From contig NZ_BAAAMN010000008.1 of assembly GCF_039529295.1 (NCBI RefSeq), positions 1 to 64,000 of the forward strand: DNA of 64,000 bases. Reading direction: 5' to 3'. This DNA is from Yaniella flava (GTDB lineage: Bacteria > Actinomycetota > Actinomycetes > Actinomycetales > Micrococcaceae). The notes below the pieces were generated by a model, which was not told where the DNA came from, did no database searches, and was given only the letters and a program-made list of their open reading frames with translations. The translations under genes were made by a program, and so were the position numbers. Of the stretch, positions 15,322-23,734 are shown one piece after another; within the stretch, counting starts at the first letter, position 1, and every line of letters starts with the position of its first letter.

Positions 15322-18300
15322 CTGGGCAACAGCGGACTAATTATGACGTGGTGGCGTCCGGCGGCGAGCAGACGGTTGTGGTGGAGTATGAACCGGATCC
15401 TCGTTATGAGGTTGGGTATCAGTCAGAGGCGCAACTTGAAGTTGAGTTCATTCGTCAGTTGGAATCTCAGGCGTATGAGTTTGTCACGATCACGCGTGAG
15501 GAAGACCTGATAAGGAATCTTCGCACGCAACTCGAATCACTAAATAAGTTTGAGTTCTCTGATTTGGAGTGGCAGCGGTTCTTTGATGGTGTGATTGCCA
15601 GTAGGAATGACAGTATTGCTGAGAAGACCGCGCGTCTTCAAGAAGCAGACACCAAGCAGCTGCTCACTCGTGAAGACGGTTCTACGAAGAACATCACCCT
15701 CGTGGATAAGCGGAATATTCATAATAACCGGTTGCAGGTGATCAACCAATACGAAGTAGACCGCGGTGAGGGTGGGGCGTCGTTTTCGAACCGGTACGAT
15801 GTGACGGTTTTAGTCAATGGCCTCCCAATGGTCCACATCGAGCTGAAGCGCCGCGGTGTGCCAATCCGTGAAGCATTCAACCAAATCGACCGCTATCAGC
15901 GGGATAGTTTTTGGGCTGGTTCGGGGCTGTTCGAATACGTCCAGCTTTTCGTGATCAGTAATGGCACGCAGACAAAGTATTACTCGAATACAACGCGTCG
16001 TCAGCATGTGGCTGACCAGCATGGCTCCCGGCGCACGCAGAAGACGTCGAATAGTTTTGAGTTTACGTCCTGGTGGGCCGACGCTCAGAATCAGCCAATT
16101 TTGGATTTGAAGGCGTTTGCCAAGACGTTCTTTGCCAAGCACACCTTGCTGAACGTCCTGACCAGGTATTGTGTGTGGACCAGTGACCGTCTTCTGCTGG
16201 TCATGCGCCCGTATCAGATCGTAGCGACTGAGAAGATCCTGCAAAAGGTCGAGATCTCGACGAACTACAAGACCCTGGGTACCCGGGAGGCCGGCGGGTA
16301 TGTATGGCATACCACCGGCTCTGGGAAGACGCTTACTAGTTTCAAAGCAGCCCAGCTGGCTACCCGGAATCCCAGTGTCGATAAGGTCTTGTTCGTGGTC
16401 GACCGTAAGGATCTGGATTACCAGACTATGAAGGAATACGACCGGTTCGAAAAAGGTGCCGCGAATTCCAATACGTCGACGGCATTGCTGAAGAAGCAGC
16501 TGGAAGATCCGTCGAAGAAAATCATCATCACGACAATCCAGAAACTCTCAACATTCATCGCTGCGAATACGAAGCATGATGTGTATAGCCAGCACTTTGT
16601 GTTGATCTTCGATGAGTGCCATCGTTCCCAGTTCGGTGAGATGCACACGGCGATTACCAAAGCGTTCAAACGCTATAACCTATTTGGATTCACCGGTACC
16701 CCTATCTTTGCTGAGAATGCCGGCTCGGGTGGCAACCCGCATCTAAAAACCACTGAGCAGGCCTTCGGTGAAAAGCTCCACACGTACACGATCGTGGATG
16801 CGATCACCGATAAGAACGTGTTGCCGTTTCGGATTGATTACATCAACACCGTCAAGCTTGGTGCCGTTGACGATAAACAAGTATCGGCCATCGATACTGA
16901 GAATGCGTTGCTCTCTCCTGCTCGGGTATCTCAGGTAACGAAGTACATTCTGGATCATTTTGATCAGAAGACCAAGCGCAGTGAGAGCTATGCACTGGGT
17001 GAGCGACGTGTTCGCGGATTCAATTCAATTTTTGCGACTGCGTCTATTACCGCGGCTCGGACGTATTACGAGGAGTTCAAGAAGCAGCAAGAGGCGCTGG
17101 TGCCGGATCAACGGCTGAAAGTCGCCACGATCTTTTCATATGCTGCCAATCCTGAGCCGATCGATGGGATGCTGGATGAAGAAGGTTTCGAAACAGATGC
17201 AATGTCAGGAGACGATCGAACGTTCCTCGAGTCTGCCATTGTCGATTACAACCAGATGTTCGGAACCAGCTACGACACCAGCTCAGATAGTTTCCAGAAC
17301 TACTACAAAGACCTCTCCCACCGGATGAAGACCCGCGAGTTGGACATGGTGATTGTTGTCAATATGTTCCTGACCGGGTTTGATGCGACCACCCTGAACA
17401 CCTTGTGGGTGGATAAAAACCTCAGGAGCCATGGATTAATCCAGGCGTACTCACGCACCAACCGTATTCTGAACTCCGTCAAAACCTACGGCAACATCGT
17501 CAACTTCCGCGACCTGGAAGAAGCTACCAACGACGCCCTTGCCCTGTTCGGGAACAAGGACGCTGCGGGGATTGTACTGCTCAAGCCATATCGGGAGTAC
17601 TACAGCGAATATGCTAAGAAAGTCGGTGAACTCCTTGCTGAGTATCAGCCAGGTGAGTTGATTACTGGAGAGGAGGACCAGGTCGCATTTGTGAAGCTCT
17701 ATGGTGAGACCCTACGGTTGCGCAACATCCTTACCTCATTCGATGCGTTCGTCAACGACGAGATCCTCTCCGACCGCGATCAGCAGGATTACCAGTCGAC
17801 CTACCTTGACCTATACAACGAGCGCAAACGCGCTGAGACCAGTGAAAAAGAAAGCATCATCGAAGATGTCGTCTTTGAGATTGAGCTGATCAAACAGGTC
17901 GAAATCACCGTGGACTACATTCTGCTACTGGTGCAAAAATACCGACAGGAACGCGGCGATGGCAATGACGTAGAGCTCCTGGCAGGCATTCGCCGTGCAG
18001 TGGACTCCAGCCCGAGTCTGCGGAACAAGAAGGACCTGATTGAAAACTTCGTTGACTCATTGTCTGTTGATGGGTCCGTCGAAGAAGAATGGCATACCTA
18101 TGTAGCGGAACAGCAAGAACGAGAACTTAGCCAAATCGTCTCGGCGGAAAATCTTAAACCTGAAGCCACCGAAAAGTTCATTGATGATTCTTTCCGAAGC
18201 GGCGCACTGCGAACCACAGGAACCGCGATTACCAAGGTGCTACCGCCAGTCTCACGCTTTTCGAAAGACAAGAACCACAGCGAAAAGAAAAACCGTGTGA

Positions 18301-18356
18301 TCCAAAAGCTCGACGACTTTTTCGAACGATTCTTCGGGCTAATTTCCAAAGAATAG
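15318..18356 (+). CDS. hsdR: Type I restriction endonuclease, motor/nuclease subunit
   Basis: HsdR translocates and cuts unmethylated DNA. The 1012-residue product has an N-terminal nuclease region (VLVNGLPMVHIELKRRG includes the E-x-K part), the Walker A motif VWHTTGSGKTLTS, the DEAD-like box IFDECHRSQFGEMH, GFTGTPIF (motif III) and a second RecA domain with YSRTNRIL (motif VI). It overlaps hsdS by 4 bp. All motor motifs are intact, so the system appears functional. Confidence 0.96.
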   Translation: MTGQQRTNYDVVASGGEQTVVVEYEPDPRYEVGYQSEAQLEVEFIRQLESQAYEFVTITREEDLIRNLRTQLESLNKFEFSDLEWQRFFDGVIASRNDSIAEKTARLQEADTKQLLTREDGSTKNITLVDKRNIHNNRLQVINQYEVDRGEGGASFSNRYDVTVLVNGLPMVHIELKRRGVPIREAFNQIDRYQRDSFWAGSGLFEYVQLFVISNGTQTKYYSNTTRRQHVADQHGSRRTQKTSNSFEFTSWWADAQNQPILDLKAFAKTFFAKHTLLNVLTRYCVWTSDRLLLVMRPYQIVATEKILQKVEISTNYKTLGTREAGGYVWHTTGSGKTLTSFKAAQLATRNPSVDKVLFVVDRKDLDYQTMKEYDRFEKGAANSNTSTALLKKQLEDPSKKIIITTIQKLSTFIAANTKHDVYSQHFVLIFDECHRSQFGEMHTAITKAFKRYNLFGFTGTPIFAENAGSGGNPHLKTTEQAFGEKLHTYTIVDAITDKNVLPFRIDYINTVKLGAVDDKQVSAIDTENALLSPARVSQVTKYILDHFDQKTKRSESYALGERRVRGFNSIFATASITAARTYYEEFKKQQEALVPDQRLKVATIFSYAANPEPIDGMLDEEGFETDAMSGDDRTFLESAIVDYNQMFGTSYDTSSDSFQNYYKDLSHRMKTRELDMVIVVNMFLTGFDATTLNTLWVDKNLRSHGLIQAYSRTNRILNSVKTYGNIVNFRDLEEATNDALALFGNKDAAGIVLLKPYREYYSEYAKKVGELLAEYQPGELITGEEDQVAFVKLYGETLRLRNILTSFDAFVNDEILSDRDQQDYQSTYLDLYNERKRAETSEKESIIEDVVFEIELIKQVEITVDYILLLVQKYRQERGDGNDVELLAGIRRAVDSSPSLRNKKDLIENFVDSLSVDGSVEEEWHTYVAEQQERELSQIVSAENLKPEATEKFIDDSFRSGALRTTGTAITKVLPPVSRFSKDKNHSEKKNRVIQKLDDFFERFFGLISKE

Positions 18357-18734
18357 ATTCGAGTCTCGCATTAGGGAGTCTCCGATGCGCCGTGCAACTG
18401 GTCTGTTAAGTCGACGTACCTGTTTGTTTACTTTGGGCGCGAAAACAACGCCGGTACGTCATCGGCCAGCGTTATCTCAATCAACATCTTCCATTTTTAT
18501 AGCGGTCTTGCCGGAGTTTTGGAATTCCCCAAGCGAGTCTTTTGCCAAAAAAATTCTTGGTACGTCCAGCTCTCACAGCCAGGGTTGTCAGGCGACTATC
18601 TGAGTTGGGCCGTTGCATTTTCACTATCGCAATGACGCTGTAGGCTTGCGGTATCTCTCGACCGATGGAGCACATATTGCGATCAAATATTGATGGCGGG
18701 GAGAAAGCCCCCACCGCCCAGTGCACGCGCGGTC
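18357..18734 (+). other. Intergenic stretch with upstream homology to a paralogous locus
   Basis: No convincing gene is seen between hsdR and the first cysteine peptidase. From about 18640 the sequence (CTGTAGGCTT, then CTCGA, then ATGGAGCACA) matches the region before the second peptidase gene at 20341-20377, so the duplication includes about 95 bp of upstream DNA. In this copy the ATGGAGCAC start is 70 bp before the conserved MTDY start; in the other it is 69 bp, so the upstream reading frame is not conserved. Confidence 0.6.
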
Positions 18735-19466
18735 ATGACGGATTACACACCGGAGCAGTATGCTTTTCGTTTCCCAAACGCGTTCGTCAATTATGTCTGG
18801 AGCGGGCGTCTTCCGCCGCGCATTGGACGCAGATACGAGATTTCAACGGCCGGCAGGTGCGGCGGGATGGCGTTTGCATCGTTGGACTTTTTTCACCTTG
18901 AAACGCCTGTCCCATGCCGGGCGTCGAGTGATCGTTCTTTCGCGGACACACCGCCGGATGGTCACCCGCTGACGGACTATATCTATACTCGACAGTTGCA
19001 CAGCATGCTGACCAAGGTGGGCGGATTGCGCGACGGGGTTCGGTATGTCCAGTGGAGTGGGTATTCAACGGCCGCCGTCCTCGCAAAGACCTCCGTCGAA
19101 GTGCAAAAGGTCGTCGAGTCAATCGATCGCGGACAACCCGTCGTGCTGGGCCTTATTCAAGCTACGAATCGAAGTTTGAAGGCTCAAGGCCGGAATCACC
19201 AGGTTGTCTGTTATGGCTACCGGTCCGATGCGTCAGGACCCCTCGAGTTTTATATTTGTGATCCGAATGAGCCGCCCCGAGCTTCATCGAATACCCCTTA
19301 CGAAGTGATCCTAAGGTGTGTCGCTGACGCCGAAGACTCAGAATTCCCGTATCAAGTGAACAGACCCCACCGGGCTGATAGGTGGCGTGGATTTTTCGTT
19401 GTGCGATACCGCCCACGTCAGCCAAACCTCGATGTCATCAATGTCTGCAGCACAGACGGTCTGTGA
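18735..19466 (+). CDS. Papain-like (C39-like) cysteine peptidase-fold protein, paralogue 1
   Basis: Function unknown; the fold is suggested by a Cys/His/Asp-type arrangement. From ATG 18735 the product is about 243 residues. The Cys stands in TAGRCGGMAFASLDFFH, the His in GRNHQVVCYGYR and the acid in FYICDPNEP. ID-x-GQPVVLGLI is a typical core strand of this family. No signal peptide is seen. The MTDY start is chosen because the frame upstream of it is not conserved between the two paralogues. The partner copy at 20437 is closely similar, which indicates a local duplication. It could be a house-cleaning peptidase or an effector or toxin-like enzyme; context next to a restriction system does not decide. 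Confidence 0.6.
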   Translation: MTDYTPEQYAFRFPNAFVNYVWSGRLPPRIGRRYEISTAGRCGGMAFASLDFFHLETPVPCRASSDRSFADTPPDGHPLTDYIYTRQLHSMLTKVGGLRDGVRYVQWSGYSTAAVLAKTSVEVQKVVESIDRGQPVVLGLIQATNRSLKAQGRNHQVVCYGYRSDASGPLEFYICDPNEPPRASSNTPYEVILRCVADAEDSEFPYQVNRPHRADRWRGFFVVRYRPRQPNLDVINVCSTDGL

Positions 19467-19643
19467 GAAATAGTCTAAGTGCAGCCTTTTTTATGACCAG
19501 ATCAAACAACGCTATGCGCGGCAGTTGATCGTGTGTTTCGGGTTTCTGACCCCGCAGTGTGAAGAAGAGTTCTGCAGGTCGGCGACGGCGGCCTGCCGCG
19601 CTGTACGAGCGGACGCGGAGGAAGAGTGAACCGCTGCCCTACT

Positions 19644-19979
19644 CTATGCGCTGGTGAGACGGTTCGCAGCCAGGCGGTTGAGCGAAACCTGCTGTTCTGC
19701 CGCGTCAAGTGCGAGTTGGCGGTGTGCCTCGGGGGTGACTCGAACCATGAATTTGCCAGAGTAAGAGCGGTCTGCAATCGCCTCGGGCAGTGCTTCTCCA
19801 TTCGTTTTCATGTCCTCAAGCACGTCGGCAACGAGCTCCCGGATACCCGAAAACGCATCGTCTTGCTTGGCCGCGACCCACGACAGAGACGGGAGCTCTG
19901 CGACAGTACCAACGAACGCTGCGTCCTCAGCCGACCAACGCACACGGTAGGTGTAGTGTTCTGCGTTTACCATCATCAT
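19644..19979 (-). CDS. hicB: HicB-family antitoxin
   Basis: HicB antitoxins bind and block the mRNA-cleaving HicA toxin and repress the operon. The 111-residue product has an N-terminal HicB domain (YRVRWSAEDAAFVGTVAELP followed by SLSW) and a C-terminal ribbon-helix-helix (FMVRVTPEAHRQLALDAAEQ). AGAAGGTGA stands before a run of three ATG codons; the first is taken as start. The gene overlaps the stop of a wrecked hicA upstream, so the antitoxin has survived without its toxin. Confidence 0.85.
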   Translation of the reverse strand: MMMVNAEHYTYRVRWSAEDAAFVGTVAELPSLSWVAAKQDDAFSGIRELVADVLEDMKTNGEALPEAIADRSYSGKFMVRVTPEAHRQLALDAAEQQVSLNRLAANRLTSA

Positions 19980-20148
19980 GACTGTTCACCTTCTAGTTTG
20001 TCGATCGCTGCTAACACTTATCGCACCTGATATGCCTTGGCCTTACCATGATCATTTTGAATGTTGACGCGCGGATCACCCTGCCAGCGAATCGAACGCC
20101 GCTCGGGCTGTTCCGCATCTGCGCTAAGAGTTTCTCAATCTTGACCAC
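19976..20148 (-). pseudogene. hicA: hicA toxin remnant with internal deletion and stop codon
   Basis: The minus strand from GTG 20148 reads VKIEKLLAQMRNSPSGVRFA, the HicA N terminus. After a deletion and frame change it resumes as WQGDPRVNIQNDHGKAKAYQ then VR, a TAA where Gln is expected, and VLAAIDKLEGEQS, ending in a TGA that overlaps the hicB start. The central part with the catalytic His (normally G-S-S-H) is gone. The toxin is dead. The original operon order hicA-hicB is preserved. Confidence 0.75.
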
Positions 20149-20221
20149 CGTTTTATAGCATCAATAATGATACTGGATTAGCAAGACTTCAGACATCGAC
20201 AATGAAAGCGATGACAGCCCA

Positions 20222-20346
20222 GGCCCGGACCCCTACCTTCCTGGTAGACGGACGCGTCATTGATGCTGGACCTGGTTGGCAACCCAAAGGAAGTCGTCGA
20301 GCGCACCAATGACGGGGAAATGCCAGACTGGAAAAAGAAACTGTAG
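20222..20346 (+). pseudogene. Fragment of a second hpaD 3' end
   Basis: Reading from 20236 gives PSW, stop, TDASLMLDLVGNPKEVVERT, then NDGEMPDWKKKL and a stop at 20344-20346. The intact hpaD C terminus reads PSWYTDASLVLDLDGNPKEV and later EEMPDWKKGE, so the fragment matches with an internal deletion of about 20 codons and a Tyr-to-TAG change. No other part of the operon is found here. It is a fossil of a duplicated or transferred hpaD copy, fused to the upstream region of the second peptidase gene. Confidence 0.8.
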
Positions 20347-20436
20347 GCTTACGATACGCCTCGAGGGATGGAGCACAAGTTGCATTCAGATGCTGCTGGC
20401 GATGAGAAAGCCCATAGACCTCGTGAAGATGCGGTC

Positions 20437-21189
20437 ATGACAGACTACGCACCAGAACACTATGCGTTTCGCTTCCCAAACGCGTTCGTCAACCACGTCT
20501 GGAGCGCGCGCATTCCGCCTCGTGTGGGCCGCAGGTATGAGATTTCGACGTCCGGCAGGTGCGGTGGGATGGCGTTCGCGTCGCTGGACTTTTTTCACTT
20601 CCGAATGCTTGTGCCGCCCGTGACATCAAGCGATTTTTTATCTTCTGTCGTGCCGCCGGACGGTCACCCGCTGGCAGACTATACCTATACTCGGCAGCTC
20701 CACAGCATGCTCACCAAGGTGGGAGGGCTATACGACGGTGTGCGGTATCTGCGCTGGAGCGGTCAGCGAACGGCCACCATATTGGCGAAGACCGCTGTTG
20801 AAGAACAGAAAGTTGTGGCATCGATTGATCGGGGGCAACCAGTCGTGCTCGGATTGATCCGTGCCACCAGCAGGAGCTTGAAGGCTCAAGGCCAGAACCA
20901 TCAGGTCGTATGCTATGGCTACCGGTTCGATGCGTCAGGACACCTGGAGTTCTATATTTATGATCCGAATGAGCCGGTTCGAGCCTCGTCGAACAGCCCT
21001 TATGAAGTCATCCTCAAGAAAGCGAATGACGTTGCACACTCAGCGTTCCCGTATCAGGAGGACCGAGCTGATCGCATTGACCGATGGCGGGGTTTCTTCG
21101 TGGCGCACTATCGTCCGCGGAGCCCTGACTGCCCTGGCCTCACCTCACGTAGCGCCCAAAGAGGCCCAGCCCCCGACGATTTGCGGTGA
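20437..21189 (+). CDS. Papain-like (C39-like) cysteine peptidase-fold protein, paralogue 2
   Basis: Closely similar to the product at 18735, with the same Cys (TSGRCGGMAFASLDFFH), His (GQNHQVVCYGYR) and acid (FYIYDPNEP) positions and about 250 residues from the MTDY start. A start at 20368 (MEHKLHSDAAGDEKAH) is also open but not conserved in frame in paralogue 1. The last 20 or so residues after FFVAHYRPRSPD differ from paralogue 1 and are read antisense from an MFS transporter remnant, so the 3' end is a fusion created by recombination near 21125. Function is not known. Confidence 0.6.
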   Translation: MTDYAPEHYAFRFPNAFVNHVWSARIPPRVGRRYEISTSGRCGGMAFASLDFFHFRMLVPPVTSSDFLSSVVPPDGHPLADYTYTRQLHSMLTKVGGLYDGVRYLRWSGQRTATILAKTAVEEQKVVASIDRGQPVVLGLIRATSRSLKAQGQNHQVVCYGYRFDASGHLEFYIYDPNEPVRASSNSPYEVILKKANDVAHSAFPYQEDRADRIDRWRGFFVAHYRPRSPDCPGLTSRSAQRGPAPDDLR

Positions 21190-21520
21190 AATCCTACCTG
21201 AGAGATTGAGCACCGCTGACGTTACGGCTCCCACCACAAAGCCAGCTTGAACAGATGCTGTCAGCCACAGGGCCTGCATCTCGGAGATCTGCCATTCCCT
21301 AATCAATGCCGGCGTGACCGCGGAAGCCGAAAACCACGTCCCCATTGCCAGTACGAGTACGAGTGCAATCAGCCACAGTTGACTCCGGGGACCAAAATAT
21401 AGTGACCGTCTGTTGAATGCCGCGGTTGTCGTACGCCGTCTCGTCTGGCTGAGAGGCTGATTCCGGCCTGTTACTTTGCGACACCGCCGAGTTCACATCA
21501 GACGAATATCTCCTGGCCAT
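21145..21520 (-). pseudogene. MFS transporter N-terminal remnant, frameshifted
   Basis: One frame encodes QLWLIALVLVLAMGTWFSAS followed by AVTPALIREWQISEMQALWL, the first membrane helices of a major facilitator transporter, ending at 21145. The start ATG at 21520 is in another frame (MARRYSSDVNSAVSQ), so a frameshift lies near 21390. All later helices are missing. It is divergent from a TetR-type gene, the usual layout of an efflux pump and its repressor, and both are broken. Confidence 0.7.
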
Positions 21521-21670
21521 TTGTGCTCCTCAAACCGTGACTCTGGTCCGGTGACACCTGAAGACTGGTTCCTTACTCCCCACATCGAACAGATCAGTAC
21601 GATCAGCACTAAACCTTTATGACATAGGCCACAACTTGTTCACTCGCTCTGTGCGATCGACACTGGAGGT

Positions 21671-22246
21671 GTGGAGACTTTTACTGACAGACCGACTGCC
21701 CGGCAGCGCCTACTATAGACAGCTGACCGGCTGTTCTCTCAGCACGGCATACACGCTGTGGGAATAGACCGCATCGTCGCCGAAAGTGGCGTCGCAAAAT
21801 CCACCATGTATGTCCACTTCCGGACAAAAGAAGAACTCATCATCGCGTATCTGCGCAGACGCAGCGACATGACGAGGGCTCGTGTCACGGCCGGAGTTGA
21901 GGCGCGGAACACCCGGCCGGTTGGTGATCGCGTTCTTGCCGTTTTTGATGTCCTGGACGAGATCGCCTCAGAACCAGACTTTCGTGGTTGCCCCTTCGTC
22001 AGCGCTGCAGCTGAGTATCCTGACCACCAAGGAATCTGGGAAGTCATCAATTACGACCGCAGCTGGCTGCCGCGTCTGTTAGAGGAGTTGCTGCGTAATG
22101 CCAATGTCCCGGACGCCTCAAACTTGATACGTCAGCTGGTCCAACTGCATGACGGTGCGAATGTCATGGCACACCTAGATCAATCAAAGGGCAGTGCAAG
22201 AATGGCGCGGAAGGCTGCCGAGCATCTCGTGGCCGACCTCTACTGA
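21671..22246 (+). pseudogene. TetR-family regulator with in-frame TAG near the N terminus
   Basis: From GTG 21671, preceded by GGAGG, the frame reads METFTDRPTARQRLL, a TAG at 21716-21718, then TADRLFSQHGIHAVGIDRIV. The helix-turn-helix AESGVAKSTMYVHFRTKEEL is intact and the ligand domain runs to the TGA at 22244. The codons on both sides of the stop belong to the same frame and the same TetR first helix, so one change separates it from a full gene. An internal restart at the GTG at 21758 would lack the first helix. It is divergent from the MFS remnant. Confidence 0.75.
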
Positions 22247-22320
22247 GCCCTTCTTGTTGCCACGTAGATTTGTCTCGTGCCTCGGACGCGAAAGGGTAAA
22301 TAGGTCTACATCGGCCCTTA

Positions 22321-22341
22321 CACCAGCGGCCAGGGGAAGCG
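22321..22341 (+). repeat. 21-bp direct repeat, left copy of SCO1664 gene 3' end
   Basis: CACCAGCGGCCAGGGGAAGC plus G is identical to 22986-23006, the last codons of the SCO1664-family gene. On the minus strand both copies read RFPWPLV and stop, with TAA here and TGA in the intact gene. Upstream similarity is weaker. The toxin-antitoxin-like cassette lies exactly between the copies. Confidence 0.85.
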
Positions 22342-22410
22342 AATACCGATCGACATAAAAAGGGTTTCGTATTACACTAAGTAGTATGAAAATATTGAGG
22401 GGTATATCAA

Positions 22411-22668
22411 TTGCGGGTTCGAGTCCGTCCGAGGGTGCCTGCGAAGCGTCCTGAGATCAGTGATGAAGACGTTATCACAGCGTTTGAAACAGCATTGAGT
22501 TCCCGTGGCAGGAATACAGACCCCATCCAGTGGGTTGGGGTTGGCATAGATGGGCAGGGTCGCTTGTTAGAATTCGTCGCCGTTGAAGACGAACCGGATG
22601 GTTGGCTCGTATTTCACGCAATGATCGCGACGACCAAAGTACTTAACGAACTTGGGCTCAGGAGGTGA
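22411..22668 (+). CDS. Small BrnT-like putative toxin (85 aa)
   Basis: The product, ISDEDVITAFETALSSRG followed by a strand-rich C-terminal half (GVGIDGQGRLLEFVAVED), resembles small ribonuclease-type toxins of the BrnT/RelE superfamily paired with ribbon-helix-helix proteins. A TTG start has GAGGGG upstream. Its stop codon overlaps the ribosome site of the next gene, indicating coupling. Upstream, TATTAC-N5-GTAGTA (about 22369-22385) is an imperfect inverted repeat that could be the autoregulatory operator. Toxin identity is inferred from size, order and partner. Confidence 0.6.
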   Translation: MRVRVRPRVPAKRPEISDEDVITAFETALSSRGRNTDPIQWVGVGIDGQGRLLEFVAVEDEPDGWLVFHAMIATTKVLNELGLRR

Positions 22669-22673
22669 TCACA

Positions 22674-22937
22674 ATGGCTAAATACACCGCAACGAATGGC
22701 ACCACTTTTACTGATGAAGACATTGAGCGCTGGGCTGCTGAGGCAGAATCTGAACAAGGCTACACCGGCGATCATATTGGCCCAGCCGTGCCAGGTCGGC
22801 CAGTCAGTGTTGGAGCTGAAGCGAAGCCGTTCACTCTACGTTTGGACGCAAACCGCCGCGCCAAGCTCAACGAAATCGCCGAACAACGCCACATCACACC
22901 ATCGGAGCTCATGCGCGAATTGATTGACGCGTTGTAG
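22674..22937 (+). CDS. Ribbon-helix-helix putative antitoxin (87 aa)
   Basis: The C-terminal part KPFTLRLDANRRAKLNEIAE with QRHITPSELMRELI is a ribbon-helix-helix DNA-binding domain. The N-terminal part (TFTDEDIERWAAEAE) is acidic and probably wraps the partner. The ATG at 22674 follows AGGAGGTGATCACA, an excellent site. An antitoxin/repressor role is inferred from the pairing with the preceding gene. Confidence 0.75.
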   Translation: MAKYTATNGTTFTDEDIERWAAEAESEQGYTGDHIGPAVPGRPVSVGAEAKPFTLRLDANRRAKLNEIAEQRHITPSELMRELIDAL

Positions 22938-22982
22938 CGGTCATTCACAGAAATAATACGTTCCAACGGCAGCAACAGAGCT

Positions 22983-23720
22983 TCACACCAGCGGCCAGGG
23001 GAAGCGCATGCCGGTGGGATCATCGGGATAGTGCCGGGCAAAGAGCAGTTGCCGGACCCGATCCTGCAACGCCGAGGTTTCTCGCCAACTCAGCTGTTCC
23101 TCAATGCTTTCTGGAACCTCATCCATCAGTGGTTCGAGATCGTCGAGCAGTTCAGCATCAATCTCTTCATCAGCAAAATCCCAGATCACGGTGCGCAGCT
23201 TCAACGGAGCGGCAAAACACAGGCCGTGATCGATACCCCAGAGCCTGCCGTCGCTGTCATAGAGCACATGACCAGCCTTACGGTCGGCATTATTTATGAG
23301 CAAGTCAAACACCGCCAGTCGACGCAGCTGATCGTGCGTCTCCGGTTTGTCCTCGAGCATCGTGAAGAAATGCTCGGCAGGATCATGGTCGATGAACAGC
23401 TGCAGTGAACCAATACCAAACGGCCCGTCGTCACGCACCACCGTCGTCGGGACGATATGCCACCCCAACGTTTCACTCAATAAATAGGTCGCACGTTCCC
23501 TCCGGTACAGGCCATGTTCGAAATCCATCAGCGGGCGCTCCCCGAGCTCCGGTTTATAGATTGCCCAGCACTGTTCATCGTCGTGTGTGATTTCGACGAG
23601 GAAGGTCTCATTGCTGCTGTTGGCCAGTTGCCCCAGCAATTCGATCTCGCCGTCAGCCAGTATTTCGTGATGCGCAGGTGACTGTTCGTCGGGCGGAGGC
23701 ACTGGCGAATCCTGCATCAT
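22983..23720 (-). CDS. SCO1664-family protein (PI3/4-kinase-like fold)
   Basis: This actinobacterial family of unknown function resembles phosphoinositide-kinase-like or HipA-like folds. From ATG 23720 the product is 245 residues. Kinase-like signatures are WAIYKPELGERPLMDFEHGL (Lys), AVFDLLINNADRKAGHVLYD (catalytic N-x-D-x-K) and LWGIDHGLCFA (metal-binding D-H-G). AGGAA lies upstream. It follows the MSMEG_4193 phosphomutase gene by 14 bp, the usual actinobacterial pairing, often near mycothiol biosynthesis gene mshC, which is not present here. A second, diverged copy of its last codons lies at 22321. Confidence 0.85.
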   Translation of the reverse strand: MMQDSPVPPPDEQSPAHHEILADGEIELLGQLANSSNETFLVEITHDDEQCWAIYKPELGERPLMDFEHGLYRRERATYLLSETLGWHIVPTTVVRDDGPFGIGSLQLFIDHDPAEHFFTMLEDKPETHDQLRRLAVFDLLINNADRKAGHVLYDSDGRLWGIDHGLCFAAPLKLRTVIWDFADEEIDAELLDDLEPLMDEVPESIEEQLSWRETSALQDRVRQLLFARHYPDDPTGMRFPWPLV

Positions 23721-23734
23721 GGTGGTCACCGTTC

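Noticed and set aside
18385..18603. Possible 72-residue gene after hsdR
   Set aside because: No ribosome site, no recognisable domain, Arg/Thr/Ser-rich random composition.
3063..21718. Pyrrolysine or programmed amber read-through explaining the TAG codons
   Set aside because: No pylS/pylT or read-through signal is seen, affected genes are unrelated and in decaying accessory DNA; nonsense mutation is simpler.
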